Notes: generated by a model from the letters alone, not told the origin. A stretch of DNA of 64,000 bases from Pseudomonas sp. S09G 359 (GCF_002843605.1 NZ_CP025263.1:76001-140000), one strand, 5' to 3'. Positions 8,340 to 17,635 are shown, counted from the stretch's first letter. A program made the numbers and translations.

Positions 8340-9419
8340 ATGGCCAAACCTGGATTTCGCCTCGCGTTGTTTGCCACCTTGCTGGCGCTGCTCGTCGTGC
8401 TGCTCGGCGCTTACACGCGCCTGACCCACGCCGGCCTGGGCTGCCCGGACTGGCCGGGCTGCTATGGGTTTATCAGCGTGCCGCAAAGCGAAGCCCAACT
8501 GGCGCATGCCGAGCTGCATTTTCCCGACACACCGGTGGAGGCCGACAAGGGCTGGGCCGAGATGACCCATCGCTACTTTGCCGGCACCTTGGGTCTGCTG
8601 ATCGCGCTGTTGGCGGCGCGTTCGTGGAGCCATCGACGTGATCCCGGCCAGCCGGTGAAATTGCCGTTGTTCATCCTGACGGTGGTGTTCGCCCAGGCGG
8701 CCTTTGGCATGTGGACGGTGACACTCAAGCTGTGGCCGCAGGTGGTCACCGGGCACCTGCTGGGTGGCTTTGCTACGTTGAGCCTGCTGTTTCTGCTGAC
8801 CCTGCGCTTGTCTGGCGTGTTGCCCGCGTTGATCGTGCCCAAGCGCCTGCAATATTGGGCGACGGCGGGCTTGGTGCTGGTGATCGGGCAGATTGCGTTG
8901 GGTGGCTGGGTCAGTTCCAACTATGCGGCGGTGGCGTGTGTCGACTTGCCGACCTGCCACGGCGAATGGTGGCCGACGGCGGATTTTGCCAATGGCTTTC
9001 ACCTGACCCAGCACATCGGCCCCAATTACCTCGGCGGCCAGCTCGACAGCGAGGCGCGCACGGCCATCCACCTGACCCATCGCATTGGCGCGGTGCTGGT
9101 CACGTCTGTGTTGCTTGGGCTGGCCTGGCAGCTGCGCGCGGTGGGCATGACCCGGCTCGCAGGTCTGCTGCTGGTCGCCCTCGCCGCCCAAATTTGCCTG
9201 GGCCTGAGCAATGTAGCGTTCGGGCTGCCGTTGCCGGTGGCGGTCGCGCACAACGCCGGCGGTGCCGGGTTATTGCTCACGCTGGTGCTGGTCAATTACC
9301 ACGCACGCACCAGCCTGGTCCGGGTGCGCAACCAGTTGCCGCTCGGCTGGCGCTTTATCCCGCGCAAACACGTGTCGGGCCTCATCACCCTTAAAGGAGA
9401 GATGCCATGGCGACCTTGA
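8340..9419 (+). CDS. ctaA: Heme A synthase (COX15/CtaA family)
   Basis: Inner-membrane enzyme that oxidises the C8 methyl group of heme O to give heme A for the aa3 oxidase. It has 359 residues and eight predicted helices. The heme-ligand histidines lie in [21 protein letters not shown] and VAHNAGG, and the N-terminal [13 protein letters not shown] carries the conserved cysteine pair. It begins ten bases after the upstream gene and its end overlaps the start of cyoE by 13 bases, so the two enzymes of the heme O to heme A pathway are made together. Confidence 0.95.
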   Translation: MAKPGFRLALFATLLALLVVLLGAYTRLTHAGLGCPDWPGCYGFISVPQSEAQLAHAELHFPDTPVEADKGWAEMTHRYFAGTLGLLIALLAARSWSHRRDPGQPVKLPLFILTVVFAQAAFGMWTVTLKLWPQVVTGHLLGGFATLSLLFLLTLRLSGVLPALIVPKRLQYWATAGLVLVIGQIALGGWVSSNYAAVACVDLPTCHGEWWPTADFANGFHLTQHIGPNYLGGQLDSEARTAIHLTHRIGAVLVTSVLLGLAWQLRAVGMTRLAGLLLVALAAQICLGLSNVAFGLPLPVAVAHNAGGAGLLLTLVLVNYHARTSLVRVRNQLPLGWRFIPRKHVSGLITLKGEMPWRP

Positions 9420-10306
9420 TCGGCGCGCGTCACGACCAGGCGCTCTGGCGTGACTACCTGGAGCTGACCAAGCCGAAAGTGGTGGTGCTGATGCTTATCA
9501 CCTCGTTGGTGGGGATGTTCCTCGCGACCCGCGCGGGGGTGCCGTGGGCGGTGCTGGTGTTCGGCAACCTGGGCATTGCCCTGTGTGCCGGCGGCGCGGC
9601 GGCGGTCAATCATGTGGTGGATCGGCGCATCGATGCGGTGATGGCGCGTACCCACCAGCGGCCCCTGGCGCAAGGGCGGGTATCGCCGGTAGCAGCGTTG
9701 GTGTTTGCATTGTTTCTGGCTGTTGCGGGATTAACCCTGTTGCTGGCCTTCACCAACCCTCTGGCGGCCTGGCTGACCCTGGCTTCGCTGCTCGGCTATG
9801 CGGTGATTTATACCGGCTTTCTCAAGCGCGCGACGCCGCAGAATATCGTCATCGGCGGCCTGGCCGGGGCCGCGCCGCCGTTGCTGGGGTGGGTGGCTGT
9901 GACTGGGCATATCAGCGCCGAACCGCTGTTGCTGGTGCTGATCATCTTCGCCTGGACCCCGCCGCACTTCTGGGCGCTGGCCATTCACCGCAAGGAGGAA
10001 TACGCCAAGGCCGACATCCCGATGCTGCCGGTCACCCACGGCGAGCACTACACCAAGGTGCATATCCTGCTCTACACCTTTGCCCTGCTGGCCGTGAGCC
10101 TGATGCCCTACGTGATCCACATGAGCGGCGTGCTGTACCTGGTGTGCGCATTGGGTTTGGGCGCGCGCTTTCTGCAATGGGCCTGGGTGCTGTACCGTGG
10201 CAGCAAGCCGCACGCGGCGATCAACACCTTCAAGTACTCTATCTGGTACTTGCTGCTGCTGTTTATCGCCCTGCTCGTAGACCACTACTTACTGTTGAAC
10301 CTATGA
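9407..10306 (+). CDS. cyoE: Protoheme IX farnesyltransferase (heme O synthase)
   Basis: UbiA-family prenyltransferase that adds a farnesyl group to protoheme to give heme O, the substrate of the preceding heme A synthase. 299 residues, about nine helices. The first aspartate-rich motif appears in [15 protein letters not shown] and the second region in [15 protein letters not shown]. The start ATG at 9407 has AAAGGAGAG just upstream inside the end of ctaA. The stop overlaps the next start (ATGA). This copy belongs to the aa3 cluster. A second copy in the cyo operon is common in Pseudomonas but is not in this window. Also called ctaB. Confidence 0.95.
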   Translation: MATLIGARHDQALWRDYLELTKPKVVVLMLITSLVGMFLATRAGVPWAVLVFGNLGIALCAGGAAAVNHVVDRRIDAVMARTHQRPLAQGRVSPVAALVFALFLAVAGLTLLLAFTNPLAAWLTLASLLGYAVIYTGFLKRATPQNIVIGGLAGAAPPLLGWVAVTGHISAEPLLLVLIIFAWTPPHFWALAIHRKEEYAKADIPMLPVTHGEHYTKVHILLYTFALLAVSLMPYVIHMSGVLYLVCALGLGARFLQWAWVLYRGSKPHAAINTFKYSIWYLLLLFIALLVDHYLLLNL

Positions 10307-10938
10307 CCCGAACTCAAAAAACCGTGTTTATCCTGGTGGCCATTGTCGCGTTGATCATGGGCCTGACCGTCAACAAAGTGTTGAGTGGCAAAGGCCAGGG
10401 CGACCCCACCGCGCTGATCGACGCCGGCATTATCCTGCTGCCGCAAAGCCGCCAGCTGCCGCCGGTAAGCATGACCGACCAGAACGGCCAGCCCGTTGTC
10501 GTCAACGAGTTGAAAGGCAAGTGGAGCCTGCTGTTCTTCGGCTACACCTTCTGCCCGGATATCTGCCCCACCACCCTCGCCCAGTTGCGCCAGATCAAGA
10601 GCGAGCTGCCCAAAGACGCGGTGGATAAGTTGCAGGTGATTCTGGTCAGCGTCGACCCGCACCGCGACACGCCGACCCAGCTCAAGCAATACCTGGGCTA
10701 TTTCGACCCGCAATTCCGCGGCCTTACCGGCGCGAATGTGGATGATGTGCAAAAGGTTTCGAATGCGGTGAGCATCCCGTTCATTCCGGCCGATACCAGC
10801 AAGCCCAACTACACCGTGGACCACAGCGGCAACCTCGCGCTGATCGGCCCGGATGGCACGCAGCGTGGGTTTATTCGTGCGCCGCTGAACAACCAGAAGC
10901 TGGTGGCGCAGTTGCCGGGGTTGCTGCAGCGTCAGTAA
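10303..10938 (+). CDS. SCO1/SenC family copper chaperone
   Basis: Membrane-anchored thioredoxin-fold protein that delivers copper to the CuA site of subunit II. Residues 8-26 form the anchor helix. The copper ligands C84 and C88 are in FCPDIC, and the third ligand histidine is in [13 protein letters not shown]. Length of 211 residues is normal. It overlaps cyoE by four bases (ATGA) and is the last gene of the oxidase cluster. It is followed at once by a REPIN. Together with the CxxxC protein at 7745 it gives the cluster two SCO-like proteins. Confidence 0.95.
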   Translation: MTRTQKTVFILVAIVALIMGLTVNKVLSGKGQGDPTALIDAGIILLPQSRQLPPVSMTDQNGQPVVVNELKGKWSLLFFGYTFCPDICPTTLAQLRQIKSELPKDAVDKLQVILVSVDPHRDTPTQLKQYLGYFDPQFRGLTGANVDDVQKVSNAVSIPFIPADTSKPNYTVDHSGNLALIGPDGTQRGFIRAPLNNQKLVAQLPGLLQRQ

Positions 10939-10970
10939 GTCGGGCCCCGGGTTGAGCAACAATGCCAATC

Positions 10971-11096
10971 AAATGTGGGAGGGGCGGTGCGACGATTCGA
11001 CTTGCCCCCGATAGCTGAGTGTCAGTCACTGCATATGGTGACTGACCCACTGCTATCGGGAGCAAGTCGAATCGTCGCACCGCCCCTCCCACATTT
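10971..11096. repeat. REPIN doublet, extended-arm variant
   Basis: Inverted arms of about 46 bp with one mismatch. They start AAATGTGGGAGGGG, carry the same CGGTGCGACGATTCGACT insertion as the element at 1310, and continue with a TGCCCCCGATAGC core and a TGAGTGTCAGTCACTG centre. The core and centre match the plain element at 11790 closely, so the insertion is the only real difference between the two. It forms the left border of the leader/BRO-N cassette. Confidence 0.9.
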
Positions 11097-11164
11097 AGTT
11101 TTGTGCAAAGTTTGAACAGGGTGTCGTCAGACATTTCCTGCAAGTTGCGGCGCTGTGCATGAAC

Positions 11165-11193
11165 TTGTTGGCTGCGCTTGGGGTGGCTAGTCT
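11165..11193 (+). promoter_or_regulatory. Putative promoter of the structured leader
   Basis: TTGTTG at 11165-11170 and TAGTCT at 11188-11193, 17 bases apart. The -10 match is weak, but the expected start point (about 11199) falls right at the first hairpin of the leader. Confidence 0.35.
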
Positions 11194-11196
11194 TTG

Positions 11197-11439
11197 CCCT
11201 GTCGCTGCAAATTCAGCGACAGGGCGTAGGAACCCTTATATGTACCCTCGGCGTCATAACGCCACCGTCTGATTGCGGCGTTTTTTTTGTGCCCGTACTA
11301 TCAGTCGCGGCGGCTATGCGCGGGCACGTTTCGACGTGGCTGAGATCCCTGGGTACTCGGTTCCTACCCCGCGTATGGCTGCCACCCAAGCCCGTAGGAA
11401 GGCTGTTGGCAGCTCCTCTTCATACCCGGAGTTGTCCCA
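11197..11439 (+). ncRNA. Structured leader RNA with internal terminator upstream of BRO-N gene
   Basis: About 240 non-coding bases with many perfect helices. CCCTGTCGCTG/CAGCGACAGGG (11197-11207 with 11214-11224) is an 11-bp hairpin. GGCGT (11250-11254) can pair with ACGCC (11259-11263) across a CATA loop, or that ACGCC can pair with GGCGT at 11277-11281, which is followed by eight Ts and so looks like an intrinsic terminator. GTGCCCG/CGGGCAC (11289-11295 with 11321-11327) overlaps a CACGT-TTCG-ACGTG tetraloop hairpin (11325-11338). GTAGGAACC (11226) pairs with GGTTCCTAC (11359-11367), whose TTCCTAC can instead pair with GTAGGAA at 11394-11400. That last segment lies in the loop of GCTGCCA/TGGCAGC (11378-11384 with 11407-11413). 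CTCC at 11413-11416 can mask the GGAG at 11428. This is the architecture of a cis-acting switch. The ligand or partner is unknown. Confidence 0.6.
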
Positions 11440-11769
11440 ATGCAAACACTTACCCCTGACCCACCCATCACCCCCGAAGTCTTCACCCGTCACCATCACC
11501 AGTTGCACGCCGTGCTGATCGACAGCCAGCCCTGGTTCAGCGCTGCTGACATCGGCCACCTGATGGGCTTGCACCTCAACCCGGCACTACTGCGCAAGCT
11601 TGATCCTGATCAACAACACACCCTGCCCCTGATCACTCACGGCCACTGTGCGCCGACGTTAATGATCAGTGAGTCTGGTGTTTACGCAATGTTCATCTAC
11701 CACTACTACCCGGAAAACCGCTGCCTGCGTCAGTGGCTGACCCATGAAGTGGTACCGGCTTTGCGCTGA
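11440..11769 (+). CDS. Stand-alone BRO-N domain protein
   Basis: A 109-residue protein that consists of little more than a BRO N-terminal domain, the fold found in phage and baculovirus Bro proteins and in phage antirepressors. Recognisable parts are PWFSAADIGHLMG, the LISESGVYAMFIYHY strand-turn and the ending LRQWLTHEVVPALR. No C-terminal effector domain follows, although in phage proteins one usually does. The ATG has GGAG eight bases upstream, placed where the leader RNA could mask it. The gene sits alone between two REPINs, with no phage genes nearby, so it is a captured or domesticated unit. DNA binding is likely from the family. The target is unknown. Confidence 0.85.
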   Translation: MQTLTPDPPITPEVFTRHHHQLHAVLIDSQPWFSAADIGHLMGLHLNPALLRKLDPDQQHTLPLITHGHCAPTLMISESGVYAMFIYHYYPENRCLRQWLTHEVVPALR

Positions 11770-11789
11770 CCTTTCAAACATCACAAAAC

Positions 11790-11884
11790 CAATGTGGGAG
11801 GGGGCTTGCCCCCGATAGCTGAGTGTCAGTCACTGCATCTGGTGACTGAACCCCTGCTATCGGGGGCAAGCCCCCTCCCACATT
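11790..11884. repeat. REPIN doublet, plain GGGGGCTTGCCCCC type
   Basis: Two inverted arms of 33 bases starting AATGTGGGAGGGGGCTTGCC and reaching the CGATAGC core, with a TGAGTGTCAGTCACTGCA centre. It lies 20 bases after the BRO-N stop and is the right border of the cassette. On the minus strand it also follows metQ and may act as its transcription stop. Confidence 0.92.
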
Positions 11885-11918
11885 TTTTGATCTCCGGTGA
11901 CTTGGAGATCTGGTTTGA

Positions 11919-12689
11919 TCAGAACGCCGGCAGAATCGCGCCTTTGTACTTCTCGAGGATGAAGGCTTTCACTTCCGGGGTGTGCAGGGCTGCTACCAGC
12001 TTCTTCACCGCGTCCGAATCCTTGTTGTCTTCACGGGTCACCAGGATGTTCACGTAAGGCGAGTCGTTGCCTTCGATCACCAGTGCGTCCTTGGAGGGGT
12101 CCAGCTTGGCTTCCAGGGCGTAGTTGGTGTTGATCAGCGCCAGGTCGACCTGGGTCAGCACGCGCGGCAGGGTGGCGGCTTCCAGTTCACGGAATTTCAG
12201 GTTTTTCGGGTTGGCGCTGATGTCCTTGATGGTCGACAGGATGTTGGTCGGGTCCTTCAGGGTGATCAGGTTGTGCTTGGCCAGCAGCAACAGCGCACGG
12301 CCGCCGTTGGTGGCGTCGTTCGGGATCACTACGTTGGCGCCGCTTGGCAGCTCGTCCAGCTTCTTGTACTTGCTGGAGTAAGCGCCCAGGGGTTCCAGGT
12401 GCACCGCGCCGACGCTCACCAGGTGAGTGCCCTTGGCTTTGTTGAACTCATCCAGGTACGGCTGGTGCTGGAAGAAGTTGGCGTCCAGGCGCTTTTCTGC
12501 CACTTGAACGTTCGGCTGCACGTAGTCGGTGAAGACTTTGACCTGCAGGTCCACGCCTTCTTTGGCGAGTGCAGGCTTCACGAATTCGAGGATTTCCGCG
12601 TGGGGCACCGGCGACGCGGCAACCGTGATGGTTTCGGCGTGGACGGAAAATGCGGCAACAGCGGCGAAAGCAACCAGTAGTTTTTTCAT
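11919..12689 (-). CDS. metQ: Methionine ABC transporter substrate-binding protein
   Basis: Periplasmic binding protein (NlpA/MetQ family) for D/L-methionine uptake. Residues 1-18 are a signal peptide ending SVHA before ETITVAAS, and there is no lipobox cysteine, so it is probably a soluble periplasmic protein, unlike E. coli MetQ. Family segments include VFTDYVQPN, NFFQHQPYLDEF, VIPNDATNGGRALLLL and ALINTNYA. The ATG at 12689 has AAGGAG ten bases upstream. An ATG 15 codons earlier is less likely. 256 residues. Last gene of the metN-metI-metQ operon, 51 bases after metI. Confidence 0.93.
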   Translation of the reverse strand: MKKLLVAFAAVAAFSVHAETITVAASPVPHAEILEFVKPALAKEGVDLQVKVFTDYVQPNVQVAEKRLDANFFQHQPYLDEFNKAKGTHLVSVGAVHLEPLGAYSSKYKKLDELPSGANVVIPNDATNGGRALLLLAKHNLITLKDPTNILSTIKDISANPKNLKFRELEAATLPRVLTQVDLALINTNYALEAKLDPSKDALVIEGNDSPYVNILVTREDNKDSDAVKKLVAALHTPEVKAFILEKYKGAILPAF

Positions 12690-12740
12690 CCAACAAGCTC
12701 CTTGTTCGGGCATTTGCCGGCTTTTAGCCGGCAACGCTCG

Positions 12741-13415
12741 TTATTTTCGAGAAAAGTGCACCACCAGCTTGTCGCCGACGGTTTGCAGAATTTGCACCAG
12801 GATCAACAGCATCACCACGGTGACCACCATCACATCGGTCTGGAAACGCTGGTAGCCGAAGCGGATCGCCAGGTCACCCAGGCCACCGGCACCCACCACA
12901 CCGGCCATGGCCGTGTAGGAAACCAGTGTAATCGCCGTCACCGTAATCGCCGCGAAAATGCCGGGGCGTGCTTCGGGCAGCAGCGCGTTGATGATGATCT
13001 GACGCGTGCTGGCGCCCATGGACTGTGTGGCCTCGATGATGCCGCGGTCCACTTCACGCAAGGCGGTTTCCACCAGGCGCGCAAAGAACGGCGTCGCACC
13101 CACCACCAGTGGCGGGATCGCGCCCGCTACACCCAGCGAGGTGCCGGTGATGAGTACGGTGAACGGGATCATCACGATCAACAGGATGATGAACGGCAGC
13201 GAACGCAGGATGTTCACGATCAGCGACAGCAGCGCGTACAGGCCTTTTTGTTCAAACAACTGGCGCGGGCTGGTCAGGAACAGCAACACGCCCAACGGCA
13301 GGCCCAGCACCACGGTGAAAAACAGCGAGCCGAACAGCATGGTCATGGTGTCGCCGGTGGCCAGCCAGATTTCGGACCAGTCAATATTGGCGAAGAAACT
13401 CAACAGGGTTTCCAT
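12741..13415 (-). CDS. metI: Methionine ABC transporter permease
   Basis: Inner-membrane permease of the methionine importer, 224 residues with five or six helices. The EAA loop that contacts the ATPase is visible as EATQSMGASTRQIIINALLPEA. The start overlaps the metN stop by one base, which indicates coupled translation. The C-terminal half (TAITLVSYTAMAGVVGAGGLGD) is strongly typical of MetI. Works with MetN and MetQ encoded on either side. Confidence 0.94.
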   Translation of the reverse strand: METLLSFFANIDWSEIWLATGDTMTMLFGSLFFTVVLGLPLGVLLFLTSPRQLFEQKGLYALLSLIVNILRSLPFIILLIVMIPFTVLITGTSLGVAGAIPPLVVGATPFFARLVETALREVDRGIIEATQSMGASTRQIIINALLPEARPGIFAAITVTAITLVSYTAMAGVVGAGGLGDLAIRFGYQRFQTDVMVVTVVMLLILVQILQTVGDKLVVHFSRK

Positions 13416-14422
13416 TAGCGCAGCACCTCCATGTGGACGTCGGCGGCGGTGAAGCGGGCAAACGCGGCTTCCATATCGCCGCCGGTAACGGCCAGGGTCA
13501 GTTGCCCGTAGGGGATGTCTTTGATGCGGTCGATACGACCGGCGAGGATGCTGTAGTCCACACCTGTCTCGCGGGCGACGGTACCCAGTAGCGGCGCGTA
13601 GGTCGCTTCGCCCTGGAACGTCAGGCGCACGATGCGGCCCGGTACGTGGGCGAAGTCATCACGCTGTTCGCCTTCGTCGACTTGTTCGGCTTCTTGCACG
13701 AAACGCTTGGTGGTCGGGTGCTTGGGGTGCAGGAACACCTCGGCCACCGAGCCTTGCTCGACGATCACGCCGGCGTCCATCACGGCCACCTGGTCGCAGA
13801 CGCGGCGGATCACATCCATTTCATGGGTGATCAGCACGATGGTCAGCTTCAACTCGCGGTTGATCTCGGCCAGCAGTTGCAGGACCGACGCGGTGGTCTG
13901 TGGGTCGAGGGCGCTGGTGGCTTCGTCGCACAGCAAGATCTTCGGCTTGGTTGCCAGGGCGCGTGCGATACCGACGCGCTGCTTCTGGCCGCCGGACAAC
14001 TGCGCCGGGTACTTCCTGGCGTGGTCCGACAGGCCGACGCGGGCGAGCAATTCAGCCACGCGCAGGTCGATTTCCTTGCGGGACAGCTCGCCTGCCAGGG
14101 TCAGTGGCAGGGCCACGTTGTCGGCGACGGTCTTGGACGCCAGCAGGTTGAAGTGCTGGAAAATCATCCCGACCTGCTGACGGAAACGGCGCAGGCCGTT
14201 GGCGTCCAGCGCGGTGACTTCTTCACCGTCGACATTGATCTGACCGCCGCTTGGCTGTTCCAAGCGATTGATCAGACGCAGCAGGGTGCTTTTTCCCGCG
14301 CCGGAGTGGCCGATCAGGCCAAATACCTGGCCGTTTTCGACGCGCAGGCTGGTGGGATGCAGCGCGGGGATTTCCTTACCGGCGACGCGGTAGGTTTTAT
14401 GGACGTTATGAAACTCGATCAC
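13415..14422 (-). CDS. metN: Methionine ABC transporter ATP-binding protein
   Basis: ATPase of the MetNIQ importer, 335 residues. Walker A is GHSGAGKS (about 38-45), the signature is [15 protein letters not shown], and Walker B is [14 protein letters not shown]. The C-terminal ~100 residues form a NIL domain, which binds methionine and inhibits transport when the cell has enough (transinhibition). First gene of the operon. I see no MetJ box or S-box upstream. Confidence 0.95.
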   Translation of the reverse strand: MIEFHNVHKTYRVAGKEIPALHPTSLRVENGQVFGLIGHSGAGKSTLLRLINRLEQPSGGQINVDGEEVTALDANGLRRFRQQVGMIFQHFNLLASKTVADNVALPLTLAGELSRKEIDLRVAELLARVGLSDHARKYPAQLSGGQKQRVGIARALATKPKILLCDEATSALDPQTTASVLQLLAEINRELKLTIVLITHEMDVIRRVCDQVAVMDAGVIVEQGSVAEVFLHPKHPTTKRFVQEAEQVDEGEQRDDFAHVPGRIVRLTFQGEATYAPLLGTVARETGVDYSILAGRIDRIKDIPYGQLTLAVTGGDMEAAFARFTAADVHMEVLR

Positions 14423-14573
14423 GTAGCGAACCTTGTGGGGCGCATGGAAAAGGGATCAGCGGTTAGCCGGGCGCGCATTTTAGCCTGTCCGTATAGCGGT
14501 ATTTAGCATTTATTTCGCATTCAACCAGCGATTTGGCAATAACGCGATCAAAGGTCATAAAAAAGGAACGGCC

Positions 14574-14635
14574 CAAAACCCCATCAGTCACTACTTAAGC
14601 AACTCGATTTCCCAGGTGCCGTGCCTGGGGTTTTG
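14574..14635 (+). promoter_or_regulatory. Alternative hairpins in the katE leader
   Basis: In the 265-base gap between metN and katE, CCCAGG (14611-14616) can pair with CCTGGG (14624-14629) followed by GTTTT, like a weak terminator. GGGGTTTTG (14627-14635) can instead pair with CAAAACCCC (14574-14582). The two helices share bases 14627-14629 and cannot form together. The rest of the gap is AT-rich promoter-like sequence without a clear match. Confidence 0.35.
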
Positions 14636-14687
14636 CTCAAACGAGCCGGGGACCGCTCTGGCCACTTTGAATAAGGAGTTTTGACTG

Positions 14688-16829
14688 ATGAGTACCAAGA
14701 AGCCAGCGACCCCGCCCAAGAGTGAGCTCGCGGGGACCGATACCCTGGACCGTGGCAACACCAACGCCAAGCTGCAGGCCCTGGAGGAATTCCGCTCCGA
14801 CGCGACCGGCCAGGCCCTGCGTACCAACCAAGGCGTCAAGATTTCCGACAACCAGAACACGCTGAAAGTCGGCGCCCGCGGCCCATCGCTGCTGGAAGAC
14901 TTCATCATGCGTGAAAAAATCACGCACTTTGACCATGAGCGCATCCCGGAGCGCATCGTGCATGCCCGGGGCACTGGCGCCCATGGTTATTTCCAGACGT
15001 ATGAGAACCATTCGGCGCTGACCAAGGCCGGATTCCTGCGTGACCCCGGGCATAAAACCCCAGTGTTCACGCGATTTTCTACCGTGCAGGGCCCGCGTGG
15101 CTCGGGCGATACAGTGCGTGACGTACGCGGTTTTGCCGTGAAGTTCTTCACCGACGAAGGTAACTTCGACCTGGTGGGCAACAACATGCCGGTGTTTTTC
15201 ATCCAGGACGCGATCAAGTTTCCTGATTTCGTACACGCCGTTAAGCCTGAGCCCCACAACGAAATTCCTACAGGCGGCTCGGCCCACGATACGTTCTGGG
15301 ACTTTGTCTCGCTGCAGCCCGAATCTGCCCACATGGTGATCTGGGCGATGTCTGACCGCGCCATTCCAAAAAGCCTGCGCAGCATGCAAGGTTTTGGCGT
15401 GCACACCTTCCGCCTGGTGAATGCCGAGGGTGTATCCAACTTCGTCAAATTCCACTGGCGCCCGACCGCCGGCACCTGTTCGCTGGTGTGGGATGAGGCG
15501 CAAAAGCTTGCCGGTAAAGATACCGACTTCCACCGCCGTGATCTGTGGGAAGCCATCGAGATGGGCGATTACCCAGAGTGGGAGCTGGGCGTGCAGGTGA
15601 TTCCCGAAGACAAGGAACACGCCTTCGATTTCGATATTCTTGACCCAACCAAGCTGATCCCGGAAGAGCTGGTGCCGATTACGCCGCTGGGCAAAATGGT
15701 GCTCAACCGCAACCCGGACAACTTCTTTGCCGAAGTGGAGCAGGTGGCGTTCTGCCCAGGGCATATCGTGCCGGGTATCGACTTCTCCAATGACCCGTTG
15801 CTGCAGGGGCGGCTGTTTTCCTACACCGATACGCAGATCAGCCGACTCGGTGGCCCGAACTTTCACGAGTTGCCGATCAACCGTCCGGTGGCGCCGTTTC
15901 ATAACGGCCAGCGCGATGCCATGCACCGCACCACCATCGACAAAGGCCGCGCGGCGTACGAGCCCAACTCGATTGATGGCGGCTGGCCGAAAGAGACCCC
16001 GCCTGCCGCGCAGGATGGTGGTTTTGAGACCTACCACGAGCGCATCGACGCACATAAGGTGCGTGAACGCAGCGAGTCGTTTGGTGATCACTTCTCCCAG
16101 GCGCGCCTGTTCTTCCGCAGCATGAGCAAGCACGAGCAAGAGCACATCATCGCGGCCTACAGCTTTGAGCTGGGCAAGGTGGAGCGTGAGTTCATTCGCG
16201 CGCGCCAGGTTAACGAGATCCTGGCCAACATCGACCTGGAGCTGGCCAAGCGCGTAGCGCAGAACCTTGGTTTGCCAGTGCCCAAGAAGGGAACGGTGCC
16301 GGAGCGCGAAACCGCCTTGGCCCGTTCGCCGGCACTGAGCCAGGCCAACCTGTTGCCGGGCGACATCAAAACCCGCAAGGTCGCGATCCTGGCGGCGAAC
16401 GGTGTGGACGGTGCAGCCATTGCCGCGTTGAAGAAGGCGCTCGAAGCGGAAGGTGCACACGCCAAATTACTGGGGCCTACTTCGGCGCCGGTGACCACGG
16501 CGGATGGCAAGAGCCTGCCGGTGGACGCGTCGATGGAGGGTTTGCCGTCGGTTGCGTTTGACGCAGTGTTTATCCCTGGCGGCAAAGACTCGGTGAAGGC
16601 GCTGAGCGGCGATGGCGTGGCGTTGCATTACGTGCTCGAGGCGTACAAGCACCTCAAGGCGATTGCCGTTGCCAGTGACGCGAAGCCATTGCTGGACCTG
16701 CTCAAGCTGGAGACGGATGCGGGGTTGATCGTGGGCGCAGATGCCAAGGCGTTCAAGGCGTTTTTTGCTGCGATTGGCCAGCATCGGGTTTGGGATCGGG
16801 AGGCTAAGGCCAAGGCGATTCCGGCTTAA
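14688..16829 (+). CDS. katE: Large-subunit catalase HPII (KatE), clade 2
   Basis: Heme catalase that decomposes hydrogen peroxide, of the large stationary-phase type (713 aa). The catalytic histidine is H92 in HARGTGAHG, the distal asparagine N165 in VGNNMPVFF, and the heme-ligand tyrosine Y379 in RLFSYTDTQ. Their spacing equals that of E. coli HPII. Residues from about 560 on form the class I glutamine-amidotransferase-like domain of large catalases, with FIPGGKDSV. The ATG at 14688 has AAGGAG nine bases upstream. It stands alone between the met operon and a convergent gene. In other pseudomonads katE is RpoS-controlled. I could not find a convincing RpoS -10 here. Confidence 0.96.
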   Translation: MSTKKPATPPKSELAGTDTLDRGNTNAKLQALEEFRSDATGQALRTNQGVKISDNQNTLKVGARGPSLLEDFIMREKITHFDHERIPERIVHARGTGAHGYFQTYENHSALTKAGFLRDPGHKTPVFTRFSTVQGPRGSGDTVRDVRGFAVKFFTDEGNFDLVGNNMPVFFIQDAIKFPDFVHAVKPEPHNEIPTGGSAHDTFWDFVSLQPESAHMVIWAMSDRAIPKSLRSMQGFGVHTFRLVNAEGVSNFVKFHWRPTAGTCSLVWDEAQKLAGKDTDFHRRDLWEAIEMGDYPEWELGVQVIPEDKEHAFDFDILDPTKLIPEELVPITPLGKMVLNRNPDNFFAEVEQVAFCPGHIVPGIDFSNDPLLQGRLFSYTDTQISRLGGPNFHELPINRPVAPFHNGQRDAMHRTTIDKGRAAYEPNSIDGGWPKETPPAAQDGGFETYHERIDAHKVRERSESFGDHFSQARLFFRSMSKHEQEHIIAAYSFELGKVEREFIRARQVNEILANIDLELAKRVAQNLGLPVPKKGTVPERETALARSPALSQANLLPGDIKTRKVAILAANGVDGAAIAALKKALEAEGAHAKLLGPTSAPVTTADGKSLPVDASMEGLPSVAFDAVFIPGGKDSVKALSGDGVALHYVLEAYKHLKAIAVASDAKPLLDLLKLETDAGLIVGADAKAFKAFFAAIGQHRVWDREAKAKAIPA

Positions 16830-16854
16830 GTGAATGGTTGTTTGTTAGATCGCT

Positions 16855-16874
16855 ATCGGGGGCAAGCCCCCGAT
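16855..16874. repeat. Solitary REP core palindrome
   Basis: A perfect 20-base palindrome made of GGGGGCAAGCCCCC with ATC/GAT ends, the core of the plain REP sequence, without the GTGGGAG head or a partner. It lies between the convergent katE and the lipoprotein gene and could end transcription from both sides. Confidence 0.8.
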
Positions 16875-16878
16875 GGCT

Positions 16879-17598
16879 TTATTCCGCCTTGCGCGGAATC
16901 AGCACAACCTGCGCCGGAATATTCTTCAAAATCTGCCGGTGAATCTTCAGCTCATACGCCGAATCAATTCGCTTCACCCGTTTGGTCAACAATGTGGCCA
17001 GCCACGGGTAATCCTCGGTGCGCGGCGCCTGGATGCTCACGTCGCACTGGTAATTCACCACGTCGGTGGCGATGGCATCCAGCTGATGACGCAGTTCCTG
17101 GATATCCGTGAGGTTCAGCGCCACGGTGGTGCTGGGCGCGGCCGGGTCGATGACTTTGGCGACGGGCTTGGCTTCGGCGGCTTTCAGGGCTGCCTCGGCT
17201 TTATCCAATTCGGCCTTGCGGGCGTGGCTGATGGCGCTGTTGACGCCGCCGGTGAGGGCGGGCGCCTTGGGCATCAGCGCACGGGCGCGACTCAGCGCGG
17301 TGGCTGCGGCGTTGACGTCGCCTTTTTGCAGCACGATCTGGCTGCGTTGCAGGTAGGCTTCCGCCAGCTGGCGCTGGTAAGGCTCCAGCGTCGGGTCGTT
17401 GGGCGACTGGGCTTGCAACGCGGCAAGCTGGTCCTCGGCGGTGGCCAGCTCACTGCTGGCCAGGTTTTGTTCCAGCTGCGCGATGGCCGCAGCGCGTGCG
17501 TCCGGGGCCTCGGGGGCGGCGGGCGGTGTGCTTTGACAGGCGCCCAGCAGCAGGGAAAATGCGGCAAGGAGCAGATAACGGGAGTTGAACGGCTTCAT
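16879..17598 (-). CDS. Putative lipoprotein downstream of znuB (239 aa)
   Basis: Signal peptide with lipobox LLLGAC, so C21 would carry the lipid anchor. Residues 35-130 are helical and Ala-rich with a tetratricopeptide-like pattern (AEDQLAALQAQSPNDPTLEPYQRQLAEAYLQ, given here as positions 54-84 of the product, is the clearest part). The C-terminal ~80 residues are a separate domain with LTDIQELRHQLDAIATDV. I do not recognise an enzyme. It follows znuB by 37 bases on the same strand. I recall a similar gene next to znuB in P. aeruginosa, so an envelope role linked to the zinc operon is possible. Confidence 0.75.
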   Translation of the reverse strand: MKPFNSRYLLLAAFSLLLGACQSTPPAAPEAPDARAAAIAQLEQNLASSELATAEDQLAALQAQSPNDPTLEPYQRQLAEAYLQRSQIVLQKGDVNAAATALSRARALMPKAPALTGGVNSAISHARKAELDKAEAALKAAEAKPVAKVIDPAAPSTTVALNLTDIQELRHQLDAIATDVVNYQCDVSIQAPRTEDYPWLATLLTKRVKRIDSAYELKIHRQILKNIPAQVVLIPRKAE

Positions 17599-17635
17599 TC
17601 CTGCGACTCTCTATTTGCGCAAAAAGCGAGCAAGT

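Noticed and set aside
11178..11459. 93-residue frame through the structured leader
   Set aside because: It crosses the terminator and hairpins, has no ribosome binding site and ends inside the BRO-N gene in another frame.
11790..11884. CRISPR-like or attachment-site repeat
   Set aside because: The inverted arms are a REPIN doublet, with no regular spacers and no cas or integrase genes.
14423..14520. MetJ box or SAM riboswitch for metNIQ
   Set aside because: No AGACGTCT repeats and no S-box-like structure can be seen.
14637..16460. 607-residue open frame on the minus strand
   Set aside because: Antisense shadow of katE, whose catalytic residues are all intact on the plus strand.
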